Origin: Clostridiales bacterium
GTDB lineage: Bacteria; Bacillota; Clostridia; Oscillospirales; Acutalibacteraceae
DNA: 64,000 nt
Direction: 5' to 3'
Assembly (NCBI GenBank): GCA_019422525.1
Contig: JAHZDE010000006.1
Location: forward strand, 119,477 to 183,476
Positions 48,532-56,393 of this stretch are shown one piece after another; within the stretch, counting starts at the first letter, position 1; every line of letters begins with the position of its first letter. Both the position numbers and the translations under genes were made by a program. Under the pieces are notes generated by a model. It saw only the letters and a list, made by a program, of their open reading frames with translations, had not been told where the DNA came from and ran no database searches.

Positions 48532-50551
48532 GTTTTTCTATGCAAAGCTGGCGGGGATGAATATACGCAAAAACGCACGAGTGTATGTACCCTATTTGCT
48601 TACTTGTATTTTTACAGTGGCGGCTTATTACATGATGCGTGCGTTGGCTGCCAATCCCGGCATTGACAATATGCAGTTGGGAAGTGCGTCTTTGCGGGTT
48701 TGCCTGAATTTAGGTGTGTGGGTTATTTCCCTGTTTGCCTATATCTTTATCTTTTATACCAACAGTTTTTTGATGAAGCGGCGGAAAAAGGAAATCGGCC
48801 TGTATAATGTTTTGGGAATGGGAAAAGGGCACCTGTCCCGCATGATTTTTTATGAGACCGTTTATATTGCTATGGCCAGCCTGATTGTGGGGTTGATGCT
48901 GGGAATCCTGCTGGATAAGGCAGCGTTTTTGGTGCTGGCTAATTTGCTGGAAGCGGAAATCCCGCTGGGCTTTTTTGTTTCCATAGACGCAATCAAGGAA
49001 GGGATTCTACTGTTTGGAATCCTGTTTCTGCTGATTTTCTTCAACAGTCTGCGGCAAATCCATCTGACCAATCCCATTGAATTGCTGCGGGGCGGCCAGG
49101 TGGGAGAAAAAGAGCCAAAAGCCCGCTGGCTGCTGGCGCTGCTTGGCGTGGTGCTGCTGGGGAGCGGGTACTGGATTGCCGTGACCATTACAAATCCGGT
49201 ACAGGCGTTTACGTTGTTTTTTGTGGCGGTCATTTTGGTGATTTTGGGCACCTATTGCCTGTTTACTGCTGGAAGCATTGCCATTTTAAAAATACTGCGG
49301 AAAAACCGCCGTTTCTATTATAAGACTAACCACTTTATTGCCATTTCCGGCATGATTTACCGGATGAAACAAAATGCCGTGGGGCTTGCCAATATCTGCG
49401 TGCTGTCCACGATGGTATTGGTGATGGTTTCCTCTACTTGCTCCATGTATTTCGGTATGGAGGATATGATTGAAAATACGTATGCCCGTGATTTGGAAGT
49501 CAGAGTGCACAGCAATACCGAATCCATCGGGGATATCCTACAGCCGGTGGTGGAAGATATTGTAAAGGAACAAGGGGCCACGCCTGAAAACGTGGTGCAG
49601 TACAGCTATTTAAATTGTGATGCCCAAAAAATCGGCAGTATGTACGAAATCAGGCCGGAAAAACTGGATAATGGGATGTCGGTTTCTGAATATTATACTA
49701 TCACGTTTATGACGCTGGATGACTATAACCAGGCAATGGGGACCCGGAAAACCTTGGACGATGGGGAAATTCTGCTGTACACAGGAGAAAAAACTTATGA
49801 AGGAGAGGAATTTTCTCTGGCGGATAAAACTTTGAAAATACGGGAAAAAGTGACAGAGTTTCCGCCCAACGCTGCCGCCGCCATTATGATGACCAGCCAT
49901 CTTGGGGTTGTGGTGAAGGATTTTGAAGACCTGCTGGAAATGGAAGCCTTGCAGCGGATGCCGGATGTAGATTATGGAGATTATTCTGATTTGCAGTACT
50001 CCTATGCTTTTGATTTGGATGGAAGCCCAGAATTCAAACAGGCAGTAGAGCAGAAACTGGATGAATCCTATCAAGTGCTGGAAGATGTGGTTACCCAGGC
50101 GGGGGGGAACTTCCGCTCATTGAATATATCGGCCAAAGTTACGGAAAGAAGCCTGTATTTGGGATTGGTAGGGGGACTTCTGTTTGTAGGTGTATTTTTG
50201 GGGACTCTATTTATCATGGCAACGATTTTGATTATCTACTACAAGCAGATTTCTGAAGGCTATGACGACAAAGACCGATTCACCATTATGGAGAAGGTGG
50301 GGATGGACAAGAGAGAAATCCGCCGAACCATTCGTTCCCAAGTGCTGACGGTATTTTTCCTGCCGCTTTTGATGGCAGGGGTTCACACGGTTTTTGCCTT
50401 CCCGATGATTTATCGGATTTTGCAGCTTCTGGCACTTCAAAATGTGTCTTTGTATTTGCTGTGTACGGCGGTGAGCTTTTTGATTTTTGCCGTGATTTAC
50501 GGAATCATTTACACTTTGACTGCCAGAACGTATTATAAAATTGTTAGCTGA
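48524..50551 (+). CDS. FtsX-like ABC permease (BceB-like)
   Basis: 675 residues from the ATG at 48524; the frame begins at 48515 but GGAGAAGG suits the ATG. It has 10 TM helices in the BceB arrangement, with two pairs of FtsX-like segments and a large extracytoplasmic domain between TM7 and TM8 of about 230 residues (from MVSSTCSMYFGMEDMIENTY to LGGLLFVGVFLGTLFIMAT region). That loop is the sensor for peptide antibiotics in characterised systems. With BceA it forms one exporter/sensor complex. The regulator and kinase partners must be elsewhere. Confidence 0.92.
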   Translation: MNKFFYAKLAGMNIRKNARVYVPYLLTCIFTVAAYYMMRALAANPGIDNMQLGSASLRVCLNLGVWVISLFAYIFIFYTNSFLMKRRKKEIGLYNVLGMGKGHLSRMIFYETVYIAMASLIVGLMLGILLDKAAFLVLANLLEAEIPLGFFVSIDAIKEGILLFGILFLLIFFNSLRQIHLTNPIELLRGGQVGEKEPKARWLLALLGVVLLGSGYWIAVTITNPVQAFTLFFVAVILVILGTYCLFTAGSIAILKILRKNRRFYYKTNHFIAISGMIYRMKQNAVGLANICVLSTMVLVMVSSTCSMYFGMEDMIENTYARDLEVRVHSNTESIGDILQPVVEDIVKEQGATPENVVQYSYLNCDAQKIGSMYEIRPEKLDNGMSVSEYYTITFMTLDDYNQAMGTRKTLDDGEILLYTGEKTYEGEEFSLADKTLKIREKVTEFPPNAAAAIMMTSHLGVVVKDFEDLLEMEALQRMPDVDYGDYSDLQYSYAFDLDGSPEFKQAVEQKLDESYQVLEDVVTQAGGNFRSLNISAKVTERSLYLGLVGGLLFVGVFLGTLFIMATILIIYYKQISEGYDDKDRFTIMEKVGMDKREIRRTIRSQVLTVFFLPLLMAGVHTVFAFPMIYRILQLLALQNVSLYLLCTAVSFLIFAVIYGIIYTLTARTYYKIVS

Positions 50552-50576
50552 TAGAGTAGCTGACAGGGGAGTGATA

Positions 50577-50613
50577 AAATGGCCCGGCTTTTTGAGGGAA
50601 GCCGGGCCATTTT
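50577..50613 (+). terminator. Terminator of the BceAB operon
   Basis: AAAATGGCCCGGCTT / AAGCCGGGCCATTTT hairpin with flanking A/T runs. Confidence 0.85.
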
Positions 50614-50715
50614 GCGAGTAACGAATAAAAATATAGTATTTTTATCCTAAAATTGCAATTTCGTTTTGGGTAGTTTAGTCGTTTGTCGCAATCTTTTTTG
50701 ATTATCCGCCAACAA

Positions 50716-50744
50716 TTGACTTTTGAGAAAAGGGAAGGTAAAAT
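50716..50744 (+). promoter_or_regulatory. Promoter of the polymer exporter genes
   Basis: TTGACT (50716-50721), 17-base spacer, TAAAAT (50739-50744), about 80 bases before the first gene. Confidence 0.7.
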
Positions 50745-50825
50745 AATAGAAGCTATGTCAGATTCGTCTTACCATCGCAGCGCGTTTTTTTACCGCTGAC
50801 TATTTTTATATGGGAGGCATTTCCT

Positions 50826-51623
50826 TTGTTCAGTATTTTTCAGGAGCACCGGCACAATGCCAAGCAGATTATCATGCTGGCGCGGACAGAGTTGAAAAAG
50901 GATTACAAGGGTTCTTTTCTGGGCGCTGGCTGGGCGCTGGTCAAGCCCCTCTTTACGCTGTTTATTTACTGGTTCGCCTTTGATGTGGGTCTGCGGGCCG
51001 GTGGCGATATTGATGGAATTCCCCGCTTTACCTTTATGCTGCCGGGTTTTATTCCGTGGTTCTTTATCAGCGACAGCATTTTGTTTGGTTCCCAGTCTAT
51101 CCGCAAAAATCGCCAGTTTGTGGTGAAAATGCATTTCCCTGTGTCGAATATCATGACGTTTACATTGCTTGCTAAGTTCTACGTCCATTTGGCGCTTACG
51201 GCTTTGATGATTATTTTCCTATGCTTCAGCGGATATATCCCCACAGTGTATGCACTCCAGTTCTTCTACTATTGCCCGCTGATGTTCCTGTTCTTCTTGG
51301 CGCTTTCCTGGTCTACCGCGCCCATGAGCGCTTTCAGCCGGGACTTTGAAAACCTGATTAAATCCATCATGACGGGCCTGTTCTGGTTGTCCGGCGTGGT
51401 GTGGAATACTTATGCACTGGATGTGCCGTGGCTGCGCCATTTGATGCTTCTCAATCCGATTAACTATTTTGTCAATGGTTATCGAAAGGCTTTTGTCTCT
51501 CATCAGTGGTTTTGGCAATATCCCACGGAGACTCTTGTCTTCTTTGTTGAGTTTATTGTGATTATCTTGTTGGGAATTTACAATTATAACCGCCTTCGCA
51601 AGAAGCTGCCGGACGTACTGTAA
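50826..51623 (+). CDS. Polysaccharide ABC exporter permease (TagG/Wzm type)
   Basis: 265 residues from the TTG at 50826, 7 bases after GGGAGG; there is no suitable ATG. It has six TM helices with the family start RTELKKDYKGSFLGAGWALVKPLF (about 24-47) and the segment MLPGFIPWFFISDSILFGSQS, then a cluster of TM helices ending NPINYFVNGYRKAF. This is the channel of teichoic acid/O-antigen exporters. The ATP-binding partner is 16 bases downstream. It may export the polymer whose genes lie at 56-61 kb. Confidence 0.93.
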   Translation: MFSIFQEHRHNAKQIIMLARTELKKDYKGSFLGAGWALVKPLFTLFIYWFAFDVGLRAGGDIDGIPRFTFMLPGFIPWFFISDSILFGSQSIRKNRQFVVKMHFPVSNIMTFTLLAKFYVHLALTALMIIFLCFSGYIPTVYALQFFYYCPLMFLFFLALSWSTAPMSAFSRDFENLIKSIMTGLFWLSGVVWNTYALDVPWLRHLMLLNPINYFVNGYRKAFVSHQWFWQYPTETLVFFVEFIVIILLGIYNYNRLRKKLPDVL

Positions 51624-51638
51624 GGGGGCGCATGAGAA

Positions 51639-52394
51639 ATGGCAGATACACAGCCTGCTGTAATTTTTGACCATGTTACAAAAGAGTATACCCTCTATAA
51701 GGACAACAAAGAACAGTTTTTAGCGCTGTTCTATCATTCTAAAAAGCTGAAGAAACATATGGCTTTAGACGATGTCAGCCTGACAATTCAAAAAGGCGAA
51801 TCGGTGGGTATTATCGGCAACAACGGCGCCGGAAAATCCACCATGCTGAAAATGATTACAGGCGTATCCTTTCCCAGCAGCGGAACCGTAACGGTTAATG
51901 GCCGGGTAGCTGCTTTGCTGGAATTGACTGCTGGTTTTTCCAGTGAGATGACTGGCAGAGAAAATATTTATTTGAAGGGATACTTGCTGGGCTTGACAGA
52001 TGAATATATCCGTACCATTGAAGATAAGATTATTGACTTTGCCGAGCTGGGGGATTATATTGACCAGCCGGTGCGGACGTATTCCAGTGGTATGAAAATG
52101 CGTTTGGGATTTGCTGTAAATGTGAATACTGACCCGGAAATTCTGGTGGTGGATGAAGCTTTGAGCGTAGGCGACGCCAACTTTAAGAAGAAGTGTAAAC
52201 GAGCCATTGCCGATATCATCAAAAAGGGTACAACGGTGCTGTATGTGAGCCACTCCCCCGAAGGGGTGAAGGAAATTTGCCATCGAGCTATCTATCTGAT
52301 AAAGGGAAAAGTGGTTTTTGACGGCCCTGTGGAAGATGCACTGGCGATTTATGCCGAAAATAATTCCAAAAAAGCGCCGCCGAAGAAGAAATAA
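51639..52394 (+). CDS. Polysaccharide ABC exporter ATP-binding protein (TagH/Wzt type)
   Basis: 251 residues. Walker A GIIGNNGAGKSTMLKMI (about 58-75), the long loop LLELTAGFSSEMTGRENIYLKG characteristic of TagH/Wzt, signature YSSGMKMRLGFAV, Walker B ILVVDEALSVGDANF and switch LYVSHSPEGVKEI. No C-terminal carbohydrate-binding domain is present, so the export substrate is not recognised by this subunit alone. The pair TagGH is complete. A terminator follows at 52416. Confidence 0.95.
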   Translation: MADTQPAVIFDHVTKEYTLYKDNKEQFLALFYHSKKLKKHMALDDVSLTIQKGESVGIIGNNGAGKSTMLKMITGVSFPSSGTVTVNGRVAALLELTAGFSSEMTGRENIYLKGYLLGLTDEYIRTIEDKIIDFAELGDYIDQPVRTYSSGMKMRLGFAVNVNTDPEILVVDEALSVGDANFKKKCKRAIADIIKKGTTVLYVSHSPEGVKEICHRAIYLIKGKVVFDGPVEDALAIYAENNSKKAPPKKK

Positions 52395-52415
52395 GCTTTC
52401 GGCGATATGATCCAG

Positions 52416-52450
52416 GAGCCTCCTGCTATGTGGGAGGCTCTTTTTGCTTT
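52416..52450 (+). terminator. Terminator of the TagGH-type genes
   Basis: GAGCCTCC-N9-GGAGGCTC stem followed by TTTTTGCTTTTTG. Confidence 0.85.
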
Positions 52451-52505
52451 TTGAGCTGGAATATGATACAATATCCCCGTACTAAGCAGGAAAGGAGTGT
52501 TGTCT

Positions 52506-53042
52506 ATGAGTCCGTCCTCCAAACGAAGGACACAGATATTGGAAGTGCTGGGAAAGAGCGAAGAACCCATCAGCGCGACTACTTTGGCGAAACAGTTTTC
52601 CGTTAGCCGTCAGATTATTGTGGGGGATATTGCCCTGTTGCGGGCAGCCGCTCACGAGATTTCTGCTACCCCAAGAGGATATATTTTACGAAGAAACCGT
52701 CCCGATGAGTCGTCGGTCACCATTGCCTGCCGCCACGACGATAAGCTTTTGGCCCAGGAATTGTATACTGTGGTGGATAATGGCTGCGGTTTGTTGGATG
52801 TGATTGTAGAGCATCCGTTGTATGGTCAGATTTCCGGAAGCCTGCAAATTTTTTCTCGGTATGATGCCGATGCCTTTTTGAGGAAGCTCCAAAAGAACCA
52901 GGCCAACCCCCTGTGTGCCTTAACCAGAGGAATCCATCTTCATACCTTGTCCTGCCCCAGTCAGGAGGCCTGCGAGCGAGTGCTGGAAGGCCTTCGGGAA
53001 AAAGGAATCCTGTTTGAGAAGCCGGAGGATACCGAAGGCTGA
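52506..53042 (+). CDS. niaR: NiaR (NadR/YrxA) transcriptional repressor of NAD biosynthesis
   Basis: 178 residues from the ATG at 52506, with GGAAAGGAG upstream. The N-terminal winged helix (SSKRRTQILEVLGKSEEPIS, ATTLAKQFSVSRQIIVGDIA) is followed by a 3H domain with its three His: IACRHDDKLLAQE, VIVEHPLYGQISG and TRGIHLHTLS. This architecture is that of the niacin-responsive repressor, which binds nicotinate in the 3H domain. A gene for an ECF S component lies 2.5 kb downstream behind NiaR-like inverted repeats. Its own operator is not evident upstream. Confidence 0.95.
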   Translation: MSPSSKRRTQILEVLGKSEEPISATTLAKQFSVSRQIIVGDIALLRAAAHEISATPRGYILRRNRPDESSVTIACRHDDKLLAQELYTVVDNGCGLLDVIVEHPLYGQISGSLQIFSRYDADAFLRKLQKNQANPLCALTRGIHLHTLSCPSQEACERVLEGLREKGILFEKPEDTEG

Positions 53043-53090
53043 AAAGAGGATAGCTGCCCGGTTCTGTGTGCAGTTTCTTTGTCTCAGGAG

Positions 53091-53119
53091 TTGAAATCTG
53101 TCGGAATTGGGAGTACAAT
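53091..53119 (+). promoter_or_regulatory. Promoter of pduL
   Basis: TTGAAA (53091-53096), 17-base spacer, TACAAT (53114-53119), about 80 bases before the start. Confidence 0.65.
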
Positions 53120-53197
53120 AGATATGAAAACGTGTGCCGGTTTGTGGGATGCGTTTTGGTTTGTACATCAAAACATTATATAATAGGAGTGTTCTCG

Positions 53198-53764
53198 ATG
53201 AAAGTTATGGTAGAAACTTCCGCCCGTCATCTGCATGTTACCCAGCAGGATTTGGAGACCCTGTTCGGAAAGGGCGCTGTCCTCAGCAATAAAAAAGATT
53301 TGTCCCAGCCCGGCCAGTTCGCTACCAACGAAAAGGTAGAGGTTGTCGGCCCCAAGGGTTCTATGAAAATGTCTATTCTGGGTCCGGTACGTCCCGAAAC
53401 CCAGGTGGAACTGGCTCTGACCGATGCCCGTAAGCTGGGTATTACCGCTCCCATTCGCGAGTCCGGCGATTTGGCTGGCACTCCCGGCTGCAAGCTGGTG
53501 GGACCTGCCGGTGAAGTGGACATCGACCACGGTGTGATTATTGCAAAGCGCCACATCCACTTTAACGTGGAAGAGGCTAAAGAGGCCGGCGTGGAAGACA
53601 AGCAGATTGTTTCTGTTAAGCTGGATTATAACGGCCGTTCTTTGATTTTCGGTGATGTGGTGTGCCGCGTCAGCCCCAAGTATGCCGCTGCTATGCACAT
53701 TGACACCGACGAGTCCAATGCTGCTGGCCTGCCCGGTACGGTTGACGGAGAAATTATTCTGTAA
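53198..53764 (+). CDS. PduL-type phosphotransacylase
   Basis: 188 residues from the ATG at 53198 with TAGGAG upstream. It has the two-part PduL fold: VETSARHLHVTQQDLETLFG near the start and IAKRHIHFNVEEAKEAGV (both with the metal-binding HxH), plus LVGPAGEVDIDHGV. It exchanges CoA and phosphate on acetyl- or propanoyl-CoA. The N-terminal encapsulation peptide used in microcompartments is absent, and no microcompartment genes are near, so it likely serves as a cytoplasmic phosphate acetyltransferase in acetate formation. It is transcribed alone. Confidence 0.92.
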   Translation: MKVMVETSARHLHVTQQDLETLFGKGAVLSNKKDLSQPGQFATNEKVEVVGPKGSMKMSILGPVRPETQVELALTDARKLGITAPIRESGDLAGTPGCKLVGPAGEVDIDHGVIIAKRHIHFNVEEAKEAGVEDKQIVSVKLDYNGRSLIFGDVVCRVSPKYAAAMHIDTDESNAAGLPGTVDGEIIL

Positions 53765-53785
53765 GTTTTTATAAATAGTGGTGAG

Positions 53786-53826
53786 AAAAGGTATTCTGTC
53801 ATTTTGTTTGGCAGGATACCTTTTTT
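53786..53826 (+). terminator. Terminator of pduL
   Basis: AAAAGGTATTCTG / CAGGATACC stem followed by TTTTTT. Confidence 0.8.
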
Positions 53827-53872
53827 GTTTGTCTTTGTTTTTGGGATGGAGAGGCGGAAGAAAAATAGGTTA

Positions 53873-53927
53873 TTGACATATGACAGAAATAATGGTATAC
53901 TCATTATTGATATAAGTCAGAAATAAT
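53873..53927 (+). promoter_or_regulatory. Promoter of the DUF134/NifX pair with inverted and direct repeats
   Basis: TTGACA (53873-53878), 17-base spacer, TATACT (53896-53901). AATAATG (53888-53894) and CATTATT (53902-53908) form an inverted repeat that brackets the -10, and CAGAAATAAT occurs twice, at 53884-53893 and 53918-53927. This looks like an operator with two helical contacts. Confidence 0.7.
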
Positions 53928-53952
53928 CTGTTTGGAAAGGAGCGGGTGCCTT

Positions 53953-54351
53953 ATGCCAAGACCTCAAAAACGGCGGCGTATCTGTGGGATGCCAGGGCAT
54001 TGCCGGTTTGGCCCCCAGGGAGAATGTGCAGCTGCCTGTGAGGTAGTGATGACGCTGGATGAATATGAATGTATCCGGCTCATTGATTTGCTGGGATATA
54101 CCCAGGGGGAATGTGCCCGGCAGATGGGCGTGGCCCGCACGACGGTTCAAGCAGTTTATGACCGTGCCCGGAAAAAACTGGCCGAAGCACTGGTGCAGGG
54201 AAAAGAACTGGTAATTTCCGGCGGGGAATACTGGGTATGTCCTCACAGCGAAGGCTGTAGAAAGAAAAAGTGCTGGAAACAGCAGCAGGAGACGGGCCGA
54301 TGCCCTTCCTGCGGAGCAATGACAGAAGAAAAGGAGCATACAGAACCATGA
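53953..54351 (+). CDS. DUF134 DNA-binding protein
   Basis: 132 residues from the ATG at 53953, about 9 bases after AAAGGAGCG. The N-terminus MPRPQKRRRI is the family signature, followed by Cys-rich CGMPGHCRFGP and a sigma-like helix-turn-helix (VVMTLDEYECIRLIDLLGYT, GECARQMGVARTTVQAVYDR). The C-terminus has several Cys (CPHSEGCRKKKC, CPSCG) that may bind metal. It probably regulates itself and the NifX-like gene, since both share one promoter and a 4-base ATGA overlap. The repeats around its -10 would be its site. Confidence 0.9.
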   Translation: MPRPQKRRRICGMPGHCRFGPQGECAAACEVVMTLDEYECIRLIDLLGYTQGECARQMGVARTTVQAVYDRARKKLAEALVQGKELVISGGEYWVCPHSEGCRKKKCWKQQQETGRCPSCGAMTEEKEHTEP

Positions 54352-54764
54352 AAATTGCAGTCACCTATGAAAACGGACAGGTATATCAGCATTTTGGGCA
54401 TACCGAGCAGTTTAAAGTGTATACCGTGGAGAACGGCCAGATTGTGGACAGCCAGGTAGTAGATACCAATGGAAGCGGCCATGGCGCGCTGGCCTCGTTT
54501 TTGAAAAATCTCGGTGTCGATACCCTGATTTGCGGCGGAATTGGCGGCGGCGCACGGACAGCCTTGGCACAGGCGGGCATCCGTCTGTATCCCGGCGTTA
54601 CCGGTCAGGCAGATGCCAGTGTCATGGCGCTTTTGTCCCAGACGCTGGTGTTCAATCCCGATACGGTCTGCGCCCATCATCACGGTGCCCATGGGGGAGA
54701 GCACGCTTGCGGCGGCCATCATGTAGAAGGCGGCCACTGTGCTCATGGCCATTGCGGCGAATAA
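54348..54764 (+). CDS. Dinitrogenase iron-molybdenum cofactor (NifX/NifB-like) protein with His-rich tail
   Basis: 138 residues. The core has MKIAVTYENGQVYQHFGHTE, GQIVDSQVVDTNGSGHGAL, ICGGIGGGARTALAQAGI and MALLSQTL, the NifX/NafY fold that binds iron-sulfur or FeMo cofactor precursors. Nitrogenase genes are absent, so it likely carries another cluster or metal. The C-terminal 30 residues are extreme: HHHGAHGGEHACGGHH and HCAHGHCGE, with at least nine His and three Cys, suggesting metal storage or sensing. It is coupled to the DUF134 gene. Confidence 0.93.
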   Translation: MKIAVTYENGQVYQHFGHTEQFKVYTVENGQIVDSQVVDTNGSGHGALASFLKNLGVDTLICGGIGGGARTALAQAGIRLYPGVTGQADASVMALLSQTLVFNPDTVCAHHHGAHGGEHACGGHHVEGGHCAHGHCGE

Positions 54765-54788
54765 ACAGCGGCTCTATTAAAAACGAAA

Positions 54789-54840
54789 CCAGGGCTTTGA
54801 AAAAACGTTTGTTGCGTTTCTCAAAGCCCTGGCTTTTGTT
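54789..54840. terminator. Bidirectional terminator
   Basis: CCAGGGCTTTGA / TCAAAGCCCTGG with an inner AAACG/CGTTT and T run, between convergent genes. Confidence 0.85.
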
Positions 54841-54875
54841 TTATGTGTTATGATAAAAGTGGGAACAAAATCAGC

Positions 54876-55457
54876 TTACTCAGTGACCGTTGCAGTGGAC
54901 TTCTTTTTGCCCAGATGGACATTGACCGGAATCCGCACCACATTCTGTACAGCACGCCATACCACCACAGCAATGCCATAGTCCACCATGCTGTGAATCA
55001 CAGTGCCCAGTCCCACCAGCAGCAGAACGGAAACCACATAGCCCTGCTGGGTCTGGCCGCCGTTAAAGTAGAACCAGCTGGAAACCATCATTTCACAGAA
55101 GCCGTGGATAACGCCCATTGTCAAACTGAACAGGGTGCTGGGAATGGGACGTCCAACCACATTTTTGTGGTGCTGGAGGAACCAAGCGCCCAGTGCTACA
55201 AACACGATTTGGCTCAATGCCCGCAGCACGACTACCAGCGGGAAGCCGGCAAAGAAAAATCCAACCGTGGTTCCCAGGCAAACAATAATGGAAACTGGCA
55301 GGGAAATAAACATGGCCAAAAACAGCGCTACATGGCTGGCCAGCGTAAAGGAAGCCGGCTCCAGAACGATTTTAGGACAGAACATGGGGATGACGATTCC
55401 CACTGCGCACAAGAGAGCGGCAACGACCATGGTCATAATTTTCTTCTGAACCTTCAT
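54876..55457 (-). CDS. ECF transporter S component, probable niacin transporter (NiaX)
   Basis: 193 residues from the ATG at 55455-55457 with AAGGGG upstream. It has six TM helices and the ECF S shape: a basic start, IMTMVVAALLCAVGIVIPMF, AMFISLPVSIIVCLGTTVGF, a helix with VVLRALSQIVFVALGAW, and VLLLVGLGTVIHSMVDYG. Such subunits bind one vitamin and share the EcfAAT module encoded elsewhere. The promoter is covered by two NiaR-like operators and niaR itself is in the window, so niacin is the likely substrate. No energy-coupling genes are nearby. Confidence 0.85.
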   Translation of the reverse strand: MKVQKKIMTMVVAALLCAVGIVIPMFCPKIVLEPASFTLASHVALFLAMFISLPVSIIVCLGTTVGFFFAGFPLVVVLRALSQIVFVALGAWFLQHHKNVVGRPIPSTLFSLTMGVIHGFCEMMVSSWFYFNGGQTQQGYVVSVLLLVGLGTVIHSMVDYGIAVVVWRAVQNVVRIPVNVHLGKKKSTATVTE

Positions 55458-55490
55458 ATTTCATAGCCCCTTCTTAAAAGATATGTTTAC

Positions 55491-55544
55491 AGGTGTCTTG
55501 ACAGGTGTATTGTACGACCTCGTGAAAGGTTTGTCAAGACACCT
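55491..55544 (-). promoter_or_regulatory. NiaR-like operators overlapping the ECF gene promoter
   Basis: AGGTGTCTTGACA (55491-55503) and its inverse TGTCAAGACACCT (55532-55544) each contain the palindrome TGTC-TT-GACA. The leftward promoter is exact: TTGACA (55532-55537) inside the upstream copy, 17-base spacer, TACAAT (55509-55514); the second copy lies past the -10. Binding would block both ends of the promoter. NiaR as binder is inferred. Confidence 0.75.
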
Positions 55545-55723
55545 CGAAAAAGTTTGGAAAGATGAACAAAGCTTTTTTTCAAGGAGGGTTTTTGTGAGAT
55601 AGGTTGGCGGAAAAATGGCGTATTGTACAAGAGAGAAGGGAAATATGAAAGGCTGCCATGGATTTTCCTTCCGGGGCATGGTATAATGAAAAATAATGCA
55701 AACCATAACCCAGGAGGATTGCC

Positions 55724-56296
55724 ATGACACAGTGGAGCGAGCTGGAAAAGGCCTGTAAGGAATGTCGAAAATGCGGCCTTTGTGAGACAAGACATCATGT
55801 GGTGTTTGGTGTGGGAAATCCCAATGCCGACATCCTGTTTGTGGGGGAAGGCCCCGGGGAAAATGAGGATTTACAGGGGGAGCCCTTTGTGGGCCGTGCC
55901 GGGCAGTTGCTGGATAAAATGCTGGCGGCAGTGGACTTGGAGCGGGAAAAGGATATTTATATCACCAATATCGTCAAGTGCCGCCCGCCTCATAACCGGG
56001 ACCCCCGGCCCGAAGAACAAGAGGCCTGTATGAACTGGCTGCGAAGCCAGGTAACACTGATGCGTCCCAAAATCATCGTATGTTTGGGCAGAATTGCCGC
56101 CATGAAGCTCATAAAGCCCGATATGAAGATTACAAAGGAGCACGGCCAGTTCTTTCAAAAGGGAAATCTAACCATGATGGCGACTCTGCATCCCGCGGCC
56201 CTGCTGCGAAATCCTTCTTCCAAGGCGGGCGCCTTTGAGGACTTTTTAAAACTGCGGCAGTTTGTGGATGAAATGAATGAAAAAGCACAGCCGTAA
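55724..56296 (+). CDS. Family 4 uracil-DNA glycosylase
   Basis: 190 residues. It begins with a Cys-rich stretch (CKECRKCGLCETR) and continues with FVGEGPGENEDLQGEPFVGR (active site GEGPG and the product-site motif), TNIVKCRPPHNRDPRPEE, VCLGRIAAMKL and TLHPAALLRNP (second active-site motif). The Cys residues bind a [4Fe-4S] cluster, as in thermophile and clostridial family 4 enzymes. It removes uracil from DNA. AGGAGG precedes the ATG. Confidence 0.95.
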   Translation: MTQWSELEKACKECRKCGLCETRHHVVFGVGNPNADILFVGEGPGENEDLQGEPFVGRAGQLLDKMLAAVDLEREKDIYITNIVKCRPPHNRDPRPEEQEACMNWLRSQVTLMRPKIIVCLGRIAAMKLIKPDMKITKEHGQFFQKGNLTMMATLHPAALLRNPSSKAGAFEDFLKLRQFVDEMNEKAQP

Positions 56297-56321
56297 CCCC
56301 CGTTTTTCCCTGCCGGTATGT

Positions 56322-56349
56322 TTGACAACAGGGAAGAGCATGATATAAT
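56322..56349 (+). promoter_or_regulatory. Promoter of the GT2-LicD-TarIJ operon
   Basis: TTGACA (56322-56327), 16-base spacer, TATAAT (56344-56349), about 45 bases before the first gene. Confidence 0.8.
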
Positions 56350-56393
56350 AGGAGTACTGTTATCAAAACACAGCGATGAGGTGAATACTGATT

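Noticed and set aside
54843..55466. Plus-strand open frame opposite the ECF gene
   Set aside because: His/Gln-rich antisense shadow. The minus-strand gene has TM helices, a good start and a regulated promoter.
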